A stretch of 41,594 nucleotides of DNA, from the NCBI GenBank assembly GCA_938036545.1, contig CALHQJ010000093.1, positions 1 to 41,594 of the forward strand, written 5' to 3'. This DNA is from an uncultured Clostridium sp. Its GTDB lineage: Bacteria > Bacillota > Clostridia > Lachnospirales > Lachnospiraceae. How positions within the stretch are numbered: position 1 is the stretch's first letter; the number at the start of each line of letters is the position of its first letter. Both the position numbers and the translations under genes were made by a program. Shown one piece after another: positions 32,921 through 41,523 of this stretch. Below the pieces are notes generated by a model, which saw only the letters and a program-made list of their open reading frames with translations, was not told the DNA's origin and did not search any database.

Positions 32921-34669
32921 TCATCCATTTATTCCATTGGCCGATGTATACAGCTGGTAATACATCCCCTGTCGTTCCATTAGCTGTTCATGGCTGCCTT
33001 CTTCTACAATGTGGTTGCCGGACAGGACCAAAATCCGATCCGCATTGCGGATGGTCGAAAGCCTGTGAGCGATCGTAAGCGTGGTCCTGCCCTCTGCCAG
33101 CTTGTCTAAGGACTGGGATACCAGATGCTCGCTTTCATTATCTAAGGCTGATGTCGCTTCATCTAAAATCAAAATAGACGGATTTTTCAAAAATACCCTG
33201 GCAATGCTGATTCGCTGCTTCTGTCCGCCGGACAGCTTCACGCCTCGTTCGCCTACATAGGTATCATAGCCATCCTTTAATCCCATAATAAATTCATGGG
33301 CTCCCGCCATCTTTGCAGCTTCGATAATTTCCTCCCTGCCTGCTCCTGGTTTTCCATAGGAAATATTCTCAGCCACAGTACCGGAAAAAAGGTACACATC
33401 CTGCTGAACCACGCCAATATTGGAACGAAGGCTCTTTAACGTTACCTGGCGGATATTCTGGCCGTCAATGGAGATAGATCCGCTTGTAGTATCGTAAAAC
33501 CTGGGAATCAAGTTGCAGAGCGTAGTCTTTCCGCCTCCGGACGGGCCTACCAGAGCTACCTTTTCTCCCTTTTTAATAGTCAGTTCAATCTCATCCAGCA
33601 CCTTGTTATGATCATCTGGATACTCGAAGCTTACCTGTTCAAAGTGAATCTCACCCTGTACATTTTCCAGAGGTTTTGCCCCCTCTTCATCAAAGATGTC
33701 AATCTCCGCATCCATAATTTCCACAAACCGTTCCACTCCGGTAATGCCTCTCTGGAACTGCTCTGCAAACTCAATAATCCGGCGGATGGTTGCCAGCAGA
33801 GTGCTGACATATAAGGTATAAGCCACTAAATCTCCCGGAGCAATCAGGCCCTTTACCATAAAAATGCCGCCTGCCAAAATTACCACCAGATACATAATTC
33901 CGTCAAAAATGCGAACCGTATCCTGAAAGGCTGCCATATAAAAATATGTGGTCTTTTTAATATCTAAAAAGCTCAGATTATCCTTCTGAAACTTTTCAAT
34001 CTCCACATCTTCATTAGCAAATGCCCGTACCACCCGATTGCCTAACAGGCTGTCCTCAATTCTGGCGTTCAGCTCTCCTACATGAACTCTCTGCTGTTTA
34101 AACGCCTTGCGGACTCTCAGATTGAAGTACGTACAGGACACCGTCATAATGGGGATAAACATAAAAATGATTACGGTCAGCAACAGGTTAATCCGAGACA
34201 AAATCAAAAAGGACACCACAATTTTTACAAAAGCAATAAAAAATTCTTCCGGACAGTGATGAGAAAACTCAGTAATATCAAATAAGTCACTGGTAATACG
34301 GGACATAATCTGTCCCACCTTAGTATTGCTGTAATAACTATCTGACAATTTCTGCAAATGACGGAATGCATCGCCCCTCATATCCGTCTCAATCTTTGCG
34401 CCCATAATGTGGCCGCTGTAGGCCATGTAAAAATATGCCAGTCCGTCAATAATCCTTAAAATCAGATAAAATAAAGCGGCCTTTCCGACTACGCCTACAG
34501 TCAGAGAAGCCAAATCTCTCATTCCTTCGTTGGTAATATAGCGTAGAATCAGCGGAAATACCATCTCGCACACCGTAGTAAGGGATGCGCAGAACAGATC
34601 CATGGCTAAAATTCCTACATATTTCCGGTAATACGGAATAAAACGTTTTAAAAGCTTGCTTGTTTTCAT
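32921..34669 (-). CDS. ABC exporter, fused membrane and ATPase domains
   Basis: A 582-residue half-transporter of the MsbA/LmrA type. Six membrane segments occupy about 1-320. The ATPase domain has Walker A VGPSGGGKTT, signature LSGGQKQRIS, Walker B SILILDEATSALD and the switch histidine in IAHRLST. It would work as a homodimer to export a drug or lipid; no second half-transporter is adjacent. It is the first gene of a minus-strand series running to comEC. AAGAGGAGAG precedes the ATG. I saw no clear promoter; a repeat element lies 70 bp upstream. Confidence 0.92.
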   Translation of the reverse strand: MKTSKLLKRFIPYYRKYVGILAMDLFCASLTTVCEMVFPLILRYITNEGMRDLASLTVGVVGKAALFYLILRIIDGLAYFYMAYSGHIMGAKIETDMRGDAFRHLQKLSDSYYSNTKVGQIMSRITSDLFDITEFSHHCPEEFFIAFVKIVVSFLILSRINLLLTVIIFMFIPIMTVSCTYFNLRVRKAFKQQRVHVGELNARIEDSLLGNRVVRAFANEDVEIEKFQKDNLSFLDIKKTTYFYMAAFQDTVRIFDGIMYLVVILAGGIFMVKGLIAPGDLVAYTLYVSTLLATIRRIIEFAEQFQRGITGVERFVEIMDAEIDIFDEEGAKPLENVQGEIHFEQVSFEYPDDHNKVLDEIELTIKKGEKVALVGPSGGGKTTLCNLIPRFYDTTSGSISIDGQNIRQVTLKSLRSNIGVVQQDVYLFSGTVAENISYGKPGAGREEIIEAAKMAGAHEFIMGLKDGYDTYVGERGVKLSGGQKQRISIARVFLKNPSILILDEATSALDNESEHLVSQSLDKLAEGRTTLTIAHRLSTIRNADRILVLSGNHIVEEGSHEQLMERQGMYYQLYTSANGING

Positions 34670-34740
34670 ATCTCTCCTCTTGAATGCTAGAAATATCTAT
34701 ATTTTATCATAGAATTGAAAAACAGAACAGCCCTAATTTT

Positions 34741-34890
34741 GTAACCGTTCAGCCATGCGAAGATTCAGACAGAAAAAACGTTGAAAGCTTGTTTTCATAA
34801 GAATTTTTCTGTCTGAATCTTCATTTGGCGGACGCCCGACGCTTCTTGTCCGCTTTAAGCGGACAAGAAGATGCATGGCTGAACTATTAC
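34741..34890 (-). repeat. Structured repeat element, copy C (complete)
   Basis: A 150-bp element with an 18-bp terminal inverted repeat: GTAACCGTTCAGCCATGC (34741-34758) against 34873-34890, 16 of 18 bases paired and the inner 12 perfect. Hairpin 1 is a perfect 19-bp stem, GAAGATTCAGACAGAAAAA (34759-34777) with 34804-34822, and a 26-nt loop containing AAAGCTTG. A weak GGCG/CGCC stem takes the place of hairpin 2. Hairpin 3 is CTTCTTGTCCGC (34842-34853) with GCGGACAAGAAG (34859-34870). The order matches copy A read left to right; the strand label is arbitrary. No ORF of its own. Confidence 0.85.
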
Positions 34891-35151
34891 TTCATTTTCC
34901 TCTCTGTTTTTTATACAGCTTCTTATCTTCCGGTGCTTCTGCTTTCTCTGCTGCACAGCAGAAACCGGATTTTCCTTATTATTGATATACACTGTTCGAT
35001 TTTATGAACATTATCATTTCGCGCTTTTCATTTTATATTAATTTTGTACACTTGTAAATAATTACACCGCATATCAATTATTACTTTTTTCGCATTTATT
35101 TTATAGCAATCAATTCCCCCATACTTTTTATGTATATTTTTCATAAAATTA
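34891..35151. other. AT-rich intergenic stretch, no gene seen
   Basis: No convincing ORF or RNA gene. One hairpin at 34930-34968 (CCGGT and TCTGCT pairing with AGCAGA and ACCGG) is followed by a T-rich stretch on the plus strand and may end transcripts coming from the repeat element. The remainder is AT-rich. Confidence 0.5.
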
Positions 35152-35180
35152 TTGAAATTCGTATTCAAAAATGTTACTAT
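35152..35180 (+). promoter_or_regulatory. Promoter of the membrane hydrolase gene
   Basis: TTGAAA (35152-35157), a 17-nt spacer and TACTAT (35175-35180). The leader to the start at 35304 is about 115 nt and contains a possible GCAGGC/GCCTGC stem. Confidence 0.6.
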
Positions 35181-35303
35181 TTAACCATAGCTCACACTTC
35201 CTAAGAGACGCAGAGAAAAGGGTATGCAGGCTTTGGTTTGTATGCTCTTTTATTTTGCCTGCTGGCAGTGTAGAGACACCATTCCACAAGGAGGATTGAT
35301 ATT

Positions 35304-37148
35304 ATGAAAGAAAAAGCAACCCGTCCCCCTCGTTTCTGGCTGTGCCTGTCCTTGCTGATCTGTCTGATTAGCTGTATCGGAGCCAGTATCGTTCAGACCA
35401 ATTTTGGAAAAGTTACCATAAAAGATCTGAGATTTGAAACGGAAAGCGGACACCAGATGAGTGCTCTGCTTCTTATTCCAGACACTGCAACACCGGAAAA
35501 TCCGGCTCCGGCTATTATTTGCAGCCATGGTTGGTACAACAATCGGGAAATGCAGGATCTGAATTATGTAGAATATGCCCGCCGCGGATATGTGGTGCTG
35601 TCCATTGACATGTACGGCCATGGCAACTCGGATCTCCTCCCAGCTGGCGATTGGTGGAAACCGGAAAACAATGCCAATGGAATGTACGATGCTGTAAAAA
35701 TGATGGCGACCCTTCCTTATGTTGACACCAGCCGAATCGGTGTAACCGGCCACTCAAATGGCGCCCTGGCCAGCCGCACTGCAGTACTGTTGGACAATGA
35801 TGCGGAAAATCCTCTGATTGCCGCCGCCCTTCTGGTATCCAATGATGCGGTTTACAAGGATGAGAGCGGCGCTTATTACAATATGTTTGGAAATCGAGAT
35901 GCAGGAATCGTTGCATGTCAGTATGACGAATTTTTCCACAGAAGTCCGACTGAAGACGGTTTCCGTACAGCGCCCAGAGACTTTTTACAGCAGGGAACCG
36001 CCCAGTCATTTTTGCATTTTGGCAAGGATCCTTCCGGACTGGAACTTCGGGAAGGTGAAACCATTTATAAAGAAACCATAGATGGACAGGAGGCGGCCCG
36101 TGTTATCTACAATCCGGCCATTACCCATCCATGGGCTCATTTTTCCAAGCAGGTAGTAGATTCCAGCGTCCAGTTTTTTGAAGAAGCCCTTGGCGCTCCA
36201 AATCCCATTAAAGGAAGCAGCCAGATCTGGCAGTTCAAGGTATTTTTCAATACTTTAGGCCTTGTTGGATTTATCATGTTTGTCATCAGCTTTGCCAAAG
36301 TGTTATTAAAAACCCAGTGCTTCTCCCCATTAAGCGCAGCGAAAGAAGTTCTTCCGGCTCCAGCTCCTTCGGGACGGGAAAAGCAGTGGTTCTGGACCAG
36401 CAGTGTGCTGGCCTCCATATTCAGCTTTGTAGTCTATATGTTTGGATACTCTATCATCTCAAAAGCTGTCGGTTCCTTTGTACCTCAGTCCGGCCCTGCC
36501 TTTATCGGAATCTGGGCAGCTTTGTGCGGACTGTTCTCCCTGCTTCTCATCTGGATTGGCAGAAAATATACCAACGCTCCATCCAGAACCGGAGAAAACG
36601 GAGTGAAAATCAGTGGGAAGAAGTTGGGCTTAACCATTGTGCTGGCTCTTGTTGTAGCACTTTCCGCTTACGGACTTGTCTTCCTGGCTGATTATTTCTT
36701 TAAGGTAGATTTCCGTATCTGGGTTATTACCCTGAAGGCCTTTGATGCAGATTTAATTCCATATATCCTCATGTATCTGCCGCTGTTTTTACTGTATTAT
36801 ATTCCAAATTCCATTTGTATTAACAGCTACAATTACTTTGAAATGGGTAAAAAATCCTGGATCAATACCTGTGTCAACGTATTTTTCAATGTTCTTCCCA
36901 GTGTTGTCATGGTAATTGTCATGTATGGATGCTTCTTTATAACCGGCCATCTGCCTAATGAATTTGCTCCATTTTTCGGCGGATCGATTATTGGAATCTG
37001 GCTTTATCCCGTCATTGTGGTATTAGCCGTGGCAGCAATCGTTTCCAGAAAGCTGTACCGAGCATCCAAAAATCCTTACCTGGCCGGAATCATCATGGCT
37101 GTACTGGTTGCCATTATGAGCTGCACCAACACCCTGACCCAATTATAA
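35304..37148 (+). CDS. Alpha/beta hydrolase fused to a polytopic membrane domain
   Basis: A 614-residue protein. An N-terminal membrane segment (about 11-30) is followed by an alpha/beta hydrolase domain with IICSHGWYNN (oxyanion region), SIDMYGHGNSD and the nucleophile Ser151 in VTGHSNGAL. A histidine in ITHPWAHFSK near residue 275 is a candidate for the triad. From about 315 to 614 there are seven or more membrane helices. If the first helix is a simple anchor, the hydrolase lies outside the cell (inference). Substrate unknown; an esterase or acyl-lipid role is possible. AAGGAGG precedes the ATG. It stands alone with its own promoter. Confidence 0.75.
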   Translation: MKEKATRPPRFWLCLSLLICLISCIGASIVQTNFGKVTIKDLRFETESGHQMSALLLIPDTATPENPAPAIICSHGWYNNREMQDLNYVEYARRGYVVLSIDMYGHGNSDLLPAGDWWKPENNANGMYDAVKMMATLPYVDTSRIGVTGHSNGALASRTAVLLDNDAENPLIAAALLVSNDAVYKDESGAYYNMFGNRDAGIVACQYDEFFHRSPTEDGFRTAPRDFLQQGTAQSFLHFGKDPSGLELREGETIYKETIDGQEAARVIYNPAITHPWAHFSKQVVDSSVQFFEEALGAPNPIKGSSQIWQFKVFFNTLGLVGFIMFVISFAKVLLKTQCFSPLSAAKEVLPAPAPSGREKQWFWTSSVLASIFSFVVYMFGYSIISKAVGSFVPQSGPAFIGIWAALCGLFSLLLIWIGRKYTNAPSRTGENGVKISGKKLGLTIVLALVVALSAYGLVFLADYFFKVDFRIWVITLKAFDADLIPYILMYLPLFLLYYIPNSICINSYNYFEMGKKSWINTCVNVFFNVLPSVVMVIVMYGCFFITGHLPNEFAPFFGGSIIGIWLYPVIVVLAVAAIVSRKLYRASKNPYLAGIIMAVLVAIMSCTNTLTQL

Positions 37149-37193
37149 CAGCTGTAAATTGTAAAAATCCTGATCCAACTGTAAAATCCCTGC

Positions 37194-37222
37194 TGGACGA
37201 AAGTTCCAATCTCCTTTATAAT
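37194..37222 (+). promoter_or_regulatory. Promoter of the zinc-ribbon protein gene
   Basis: TGGACG (37194-37199), a 17-nt spacer and consensus TATAAT (37217-37222), about 35 nt before the start. Confidence 0.6.
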
Positions 37223-37256
37223 AAAAACATAACTATGTGTTAAAGGAGAACTGACT

Positions 37257-37970
37257 ATGCCTTACTGTCCAAAATGCGATATGGAATTTGTCCAGGGAGT
37301 CACGGTCTGCACAGACTGCGGCAGCCCATTATATGAATCCGAAGAGGCTTACAAGGCCGCAAAGAAAGAATCCGATGAGAAACAAATGGCAGAACAAGCA
37401 GCCCAAATGGCAGCTCTGCAGGCCATGATGGAGGAAGAGCTGGCAGAAGCTTCCGAACAGGGTGAAGAAACCGGAAAGGAACCGGAAGAGCTGGCTAAAA
37501 AGTCGTATGTCCATCCTGGCGTTTATGTAGACGCCGCTCAAAAATATGAGGATATGAAGTCTTCTGCCTCTGCCTTTTATCTGGTAGGCGGCCTGACAGC
37601 AGCCGGATCAGTCCTTTGCTGGCTGAACGTCTTTCCTCTTCCCATTGTAGCCAAAGCGGCCCTTACCCTGATTGCCGCCGGTTCCTTAGTGGTAGCAGTA
37701 AAAACCACCCTTTCTGCAAAAGCCTTTCTTCCAGAGATTGCAAAGGAAAAAGAGAGAACCCAGTCCATTATTCAGTGGTTTTTAGACACCTATACCGGCG
37801 CAGATCTGGACAATGCCATTGGTACAGACGCCCAGTCCTTATCTTCGGAAGAGTTCAGTTTAAAACGTTATGAACTGATTCAGGACTATTTAATCACCAA
37901 TCATGATCTTCCGGATCAGTCTTATGTAGACGCTCTTTCTGAAGAAATTTACGGGAAGTTGTATGATTAA
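37257..37970 (+). CDS. Zinc-ribbon membrane protein
   Basis: A 237-residue protein. The N-terminus is a zinc ribbon with two CxxC pairs (MPYCPKCDMEF and TVCTDCGSPLY). A charged, helical Glu/Ala-rich segment follows (about 30-85), then two adjacent membrane segments (about 105-122 and 127-143). The C-terminal cytoplasmic part (about 150-237) is helical and acidic. I recognise no specific function; proteins of this plan are common in clostridia. TTAAAGGAGAA precedes the ATG. Its terminator lies at 37984. Confidence 0.7.
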   Translation: MPYCPKCDMEFVQGVTVCTDCGSPLYESEEAYKAAKKESDEKQMAEQAAQMAALQAMMEEELAEASEQGEETGKEPEELAKKSYVHPGVYVDAAQKYEDMKSSASAFYLVGGLTAAGSVLCWLNVFPLPIVAKAALTLIAAGSLVVAVKTTLSAKAFLPEIAKEKERTQSIIQWFLDTYTGADLDNAIGTDAQSLSSEEFSLKRYELIQDYLITNHDLPDQSYVDALSEEIYGKLYD

Positions 37971-37983
37971 CACAAGTCCCCAG

Positions 37984-38025
37984 CCCAGACTGTTTTAGCA
38001 AAACAATCTAGTCTGGGGAGTTTTT
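37984..38025 (+). terminator. Terminator of the zinc-ribbon protein gene
   Basis: CCCAGACT (37984-37991) pairs with AGTCTGGG (38010-38017), and GTTTT/AAAAC extends the stem with a small bulge. A T run follows (GAGTTTTTA). Confidence 0.8.
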
Positions 38026-38033
38026 ATGAACAA

Positions 38034-38384
38034 TTACTTTTTCGTTTCAATTCCTGATGCTGTTCCAGAACTTTCATAATAGCTTTTGGCATTCTCCAGA
38101 AAACGCAAATCCTCCGGTTTATGTTGATATTCATCACAATCAAAGCAATATATCACATGAAAACGGTTATTATTTGATGAAGCACTGTACTGGGAAATTA
38201 AATGTTTCACTTCCTTCTCTTTCTTTTTACTATTGTAATTCCCTTTTCCATCTAAATATACAATGCTAAATTTAACCTGTGTCCGCTGGTATTCATAAAA
38301 ATATTCTATGGTATCTTTAATATATATCCAATCTGAATTGCTATTTTTATTTGTTTCAACAGCAAAAATCAGCTGAAGCCCCAT
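38034..38384 (-). CDS. TOPRIM-like (RloB-type) protein, probably 3'-truncated
   Basis: A 116-residue protein that begins MGLQLIFAVETNKNSNSDW. The glutamate in FAVE and the pair of aspartates in IYCFDCDEY resemble the acidic residues of TOPRIM nucleases, as in RloB/AbiLii-type proteins. Relatives I know of are longer and continue after the DxD segment. Here the frame ends soon after NAKSYYESSGTASG, close to the neighbouring terminator, so the 3' end seems lost. The start overlaps the ATPase stop by one base (TAATG), the coupling expected of a two-gene defence module. Family call is by motif only. Confidence 0.5.
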   Translation of the reverse strand: MGLQLIFAVETNKNSNSDWIYIKDTIEYFYEYQRTQVKFSIVYLDGKGNYNSKKKEKEVKHLISQYSASSNNNRFHVIYCFDCDEYQHKPEDLRFLENAKSYYESSGTASGIETKK

Positions 38385-39559
38385 TATCCATCCTCCCTGC
38401 CTGATCCAAACACACTTATAAAATCGATGGAATCTACATTAAATGGAGAGCCCTCTATCATCCCATTTCTATAAAGTTTAGAAGGAGAATAATTTCCGCT
38501 TGTTGTCCAGGAATAAATTTTATGATCTTCCGCTAAAAAATCAATCGATTTTTTGCGCTTTCTTAAAACATCCATTGGTCCCACATTATGGGTTGTAAAA
38601 CAAAGCTGTCCTTCTCCATATTCCATCAAATATTCCAATAATGCACAAAGGTAAACGTCGTGAAGATTGGAGTCAAATTCATCAATAAATACGATACCTC
38701 CTTCCACCATCTCTTTTAAATATGCAAATAGCCGAATCAGCTTTTTTATACCTGTGCTCTCATATTCTGCATGAATTTTATAAGTCTCATAAACCATTAC
38801 TAAATCGCAAACCCAAAAGCTATGGTTTTCTTTTTTATCAATCTCAATCCCTTGCAGCTCGTTCTTAAAAATATGCAAAAATTCATACAATCTCTGAATT
38901 TCTTTTTCAAAATATGAATACCTTGGTTTGGATACAGTGTTCTCCGTTATTGAAATCACATTAAGGCAATCGTTATCCATTTTCATAAAACTCTTCATCA
39001 AAGAACGGATTTCAACTTTATATGTCTCCTTGTCATCATAACATTTAAGAGAATTGCGGGTAACATATTCTCGATGATCATCCGACTGTTCCAAATATAC
39101 GTGTAATCTCGCCCCAAAAAGGTACAGTATAACTGCTCCACCCCAAAGAATCGTTTTATTTGCTTTTATCGCCTGATTCTTTTTCCATTCCGGAAGTAAT
39201 ATTTTATCATAAAACAAAGAACTCATAGATGCGGTGGACAATAAATTCATTGTCTTATTCACAACAGATACCGAATCCTCTTCTTTTCCATAGACATATA
39301 CAATTTCTCCATTAGACACTTCAAAAATTCTTTCCATGTCTTCTTTTTTAGAAGCTGCATTTCTTGCTGCCAGGCTTTCATGTGAAATCACATACTTTCC
39401 GGTAATATCCTTTGATAGAGTCACACTGTAGCGAAACAGCATTACTCTCGGTTCTGCATCTGCCAAATAGTCAGCCTGAATGAAAAGTTTCCCTGTTCCT
39501 TTATGAATCAGTGCATCTAAATTTTCCTGAGCAATGTATTTTTTCTCCCTTTCATTCTA
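38384..39559 (-). pseudogene. AAA/ABC-type ATPase of a defence-like pair, 5'-truncated
   Basis: The C-terminal part is intact: Walker B GGIVFIDEFDSNLHDVYL and the switch histidine in LCFTTHNVGPMDVL, typical of the AAA_15/AAA_21 ATPases that partner RloB or TOPRIM proteins. The reading frame is open up to 39559 (through YIAQENLDALIHKGTGKLF), where TAG closes it. No Walker A (GxxxxGKS) is present, and no in-frame ATG with a ribosome site exists; the TTG at 39466 has none. A good AAAGGGGG box near 39585 serves a different frame. One added A in the run near 39550 would join the frames but would still give no Walker A. The ATPase is therefore probably inactive. Confidence 0.65.
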
Positions 39560-39667
39560 TTTTCAATCCCCCTTTATTATTTCATATTTTCGAAAGATTC
39601 ATTATGATTTTCAATCTTTTATCAGCTCTACTTGCGTTGAAAACGTGCACACCGTCAGACCCACCAC

Positions 39668-39699
39668 AAAAAAAGTCCCGAGCGCATACTCGGGACTTT
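39668..39699 (-). terminator. Terminator of the fructokinase gene
   Basis: On the minus strand AAAGTCCCGAG (39699-39689) pairs perfectly with CTCGGGACTTT (39682-39672), loop TATGCG, followed by a T run to 39668. Confidence 0.9.
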
Positions 39700-39720
39700 G
39701 TCTACAGTTTGAACTATTAA

Positions 39721-40716
39721 TTATGCTGATTCACTTGTCCGTTCTTTTATTAATTCCAGCACTTCTTCTTTCTCCGGCATAACCCGCAGAGCGCCTTTTC
39801 TGGTGGTTATCAGGGAAGCGGCGGCATTGGCAAAGGTCAGCATCTCTTTCAGGCCCTCTACACTTAAATCCCCCAGGCCGTGCTCCAGAACATAGTTTAA
39901 TACACAGGCACAGAAGGTATCTCCGGCTCCCGTTGTCTCAATGGTGTGTTCCTGAAGAAACGGCTTTACCTCTACGATAATTCCCTTTTCACCTTCCTGC
40001 TGCTCCTTCTGGTAATAAGCCCTGCTTCCGTCTCTGCCCATGGAAACCAGAATCAACGGAATCGAAAACTCCTTCCGAATCTTTTCTACGCCCTTCGTAT
40101 AGCTTTCTTCTCCTGTAAGCCACTGAATTTCATTATCTGAAATTTTTAAAATATCGCACTGCCCCAATCCCCAGCGTACCTGTTCCTTAGCGTCATCCAG
40201 GCTTTCCCACAGCGGAGGCCGCAGGTTGGGATCAAAACTTATCATTGCTCCATTCTTTTTTGCTTCTAAAACCGCCGCCATGGTAGCATCACGAACTCCT
40301 TCATCTGTCATGGATAAGGTTCCAAAGTGGAAAATCTTTGTATTCTTCACCAAATCCATATCCACCTCTTCTTCCCGAAGCATCATGTCTGCTCCAGGAT
40401 TGCGGTAAAAGGAAAAATCTCGATCTCCGTCAGCAAACGTATGAACCAGAGCCAGTGTTGTATGGATTTTATCATCAAACATCAGATTCTGATTGTCAAT
40501 TCCAACCTCTCGGATGGTCTCTGCCAACATCCGTCCAAAAAAATCATCCCCAACTTTTCCAATAAAAGCCGTCTTTTTCCCCAATTTGGTAAGCATTGCC
40601 AGCACATTACAGGGAGCTCCCCCTGGATTGGCTTCAAATAGGCCATTTCCCTGCTGGCTCAAACCATTTTGTGTAAAATCAATTAATAATTCCCCTAATG
40701 CTACTACATCAAACAT
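39721..40716 (-). CDS. scrK: Fructokinase (PfkB family)
   Basis: A 331-residue ribokinase-family sugar kinase. It begins MFDVVALGELLIDFTQNG; NPGGAPCNVLAMLTKLG and GKVGDDFFGRML form the sugar site, and TTGAGDTFCACVL carries the catalytic aspartate and anion hole. It phosphorylates fructose at the 6 position. The pattern matches clostridial fructokinases more than ribokinase, but the substrate is not certain from sequence. It stands alone, with no sucrose transporter or hydrolase adjacent. AGGAGG precedes the ATG. Confidence 0.85.
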   Translation of the reverse strand: MFDVVALGELLIDFTQNGLSQQGNGLFEANPGGAPCNVLAMLTKLGKKTAFIGKVGDDFFGRMLAETIREVGIDNQNLMFDDKIHTTLALVHTFADGDRDFSFYRNPGADMMLREEEVDMDLVKNTKIFHFGTLSMTDEGVRDATMAAVLEAKKNGAMISFDPNLRPPLWESLDDAKEQVRWGLGQCDILKISDNEIQWLTGEESYTKGVEKIRKEFSIPLILVSMGRDGSRAYYQKEQQEGEKGIIVEVKPFLQEHTIETTGAGDTFCACVLNYVLEHGLGDLSVEGLKEMLTFANAAASLITTRKGALRVMPEKEEVLELIKERTSESA

Positions 40717-40828
40717 TTTTCCTCCTTCTGCCTGCCCAAATGAATGTACCTATTTACAATTTATCTGCTTTTCTAACTGTTTCTTTTACATTAACAGACT
40801 GATACCATCCTGTCAAATGGTTTCGTCA

Positions 40829-41497
40829 TCAGCCTCCCGTTGTAGAAAAATGCTGGTAATCCTTACAGGTAGTCCAGTCTCCCCCCCATTGAAAGCCATA
40901 TTTTTCAAAGGCTTTTACGCAGTCATCTCCTGCCGCTATTTTGTATTGAAACTCTGTTTCTCTGTCCATATACGGTTCACTTCCGTCTGGAGAACACAGC
41001 GTCTTTCCCTCCTGATTAACTCTAACATAAGGGTTATAAAATGGGTTAATATCGACTGCAATTCCCAGGCTGTGAAGAGACAGCTTTTCCTTTCCTGGAA
41101 CTCTTCTGAAGTTAAAACAGCTGGAATTATTGGCCGCCATAGAAGTTTCGTCATCTGCATCAAAATCATCAATCAGCTGCATTCTCTCGATTGGGTAATT
41201 TTTATCAAATAATTCCCTGAAAATATTCAGCAGCGGCTGGCTGATACTCTTATCACAGACCATTTCTCCCACTGTCGCCCCTTCTTTTCCCCAGTGGAGC
41301 ACCCGAATATAGCGCAGCGTCTCTCTGGGTACGGTACAGTCTTCTTTAAAAGATTTTCCTTTCATCCGCTCAAACAGCCCGTCCCAAATCTCCGTCTCAA
41401 AAAAGAACTCCGCCGTCTTTTCCTCGGTCTGAAACCTTGCCGGCTCTACCGTCATGCCTGCCTGATACTCTGTTAAAATCTGTTCCTTCATCGTCAT
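40829..41497 (-). CDS. M15-family D-alanyl-D-alanine carboxypeptidase-like protein
   Basis: A 222-residue protein with the zinc-peptidase motifs of family M15: SLHSLGIAVDINPFYNPYV (SxHxxGxAxD), then GFQWGGDW and KDYQHF near the end. The enzymes cleave D-Ala links in peptidoglycan peptides. Unusually it has no signal peptide or membrane segment; the first 50 residues (EQILTEYQAGMTVEPARF) are charged. Either export is non-classical or it acts inside the cell. The first ATG is at 41497; the second, at 41491, has slightly better spacing from AGG. The upstream side is a repeat element. Confidence 0.8.
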   Translation of the reverse strand: MTMKEQILTEYQAGMTVEPARFQTEEKTAEFFFETEIWDGLFERMKGKSFKEDCTVPRETLRYIRVLHWGKEGATVGEMVCDKSISQPLLNIFRELFDKNYPIERMQLIDDFDADDETSMAANNSSCFNFRRVPGKEKLSLHSLGIAVDINPFYNPYVRVNQEGKTLCSPDGSEPYMDRETEFQYKIAAGDDCVKAFEKYGFQWGGDWTTCKDYQHFSTTGG

Positions 41498-41523
41498 CCT
41501 GTCTTTCTAAAATATTTAAAATC

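Noticed and set aside
34648..34669. AAAGCTTGCTTGTTTTC resembling the hairpin 1 loop of the repeat family
   Set aside because: It is the first codons of the ABC transporter gene. No stem arms or terminal repeats accompany it.
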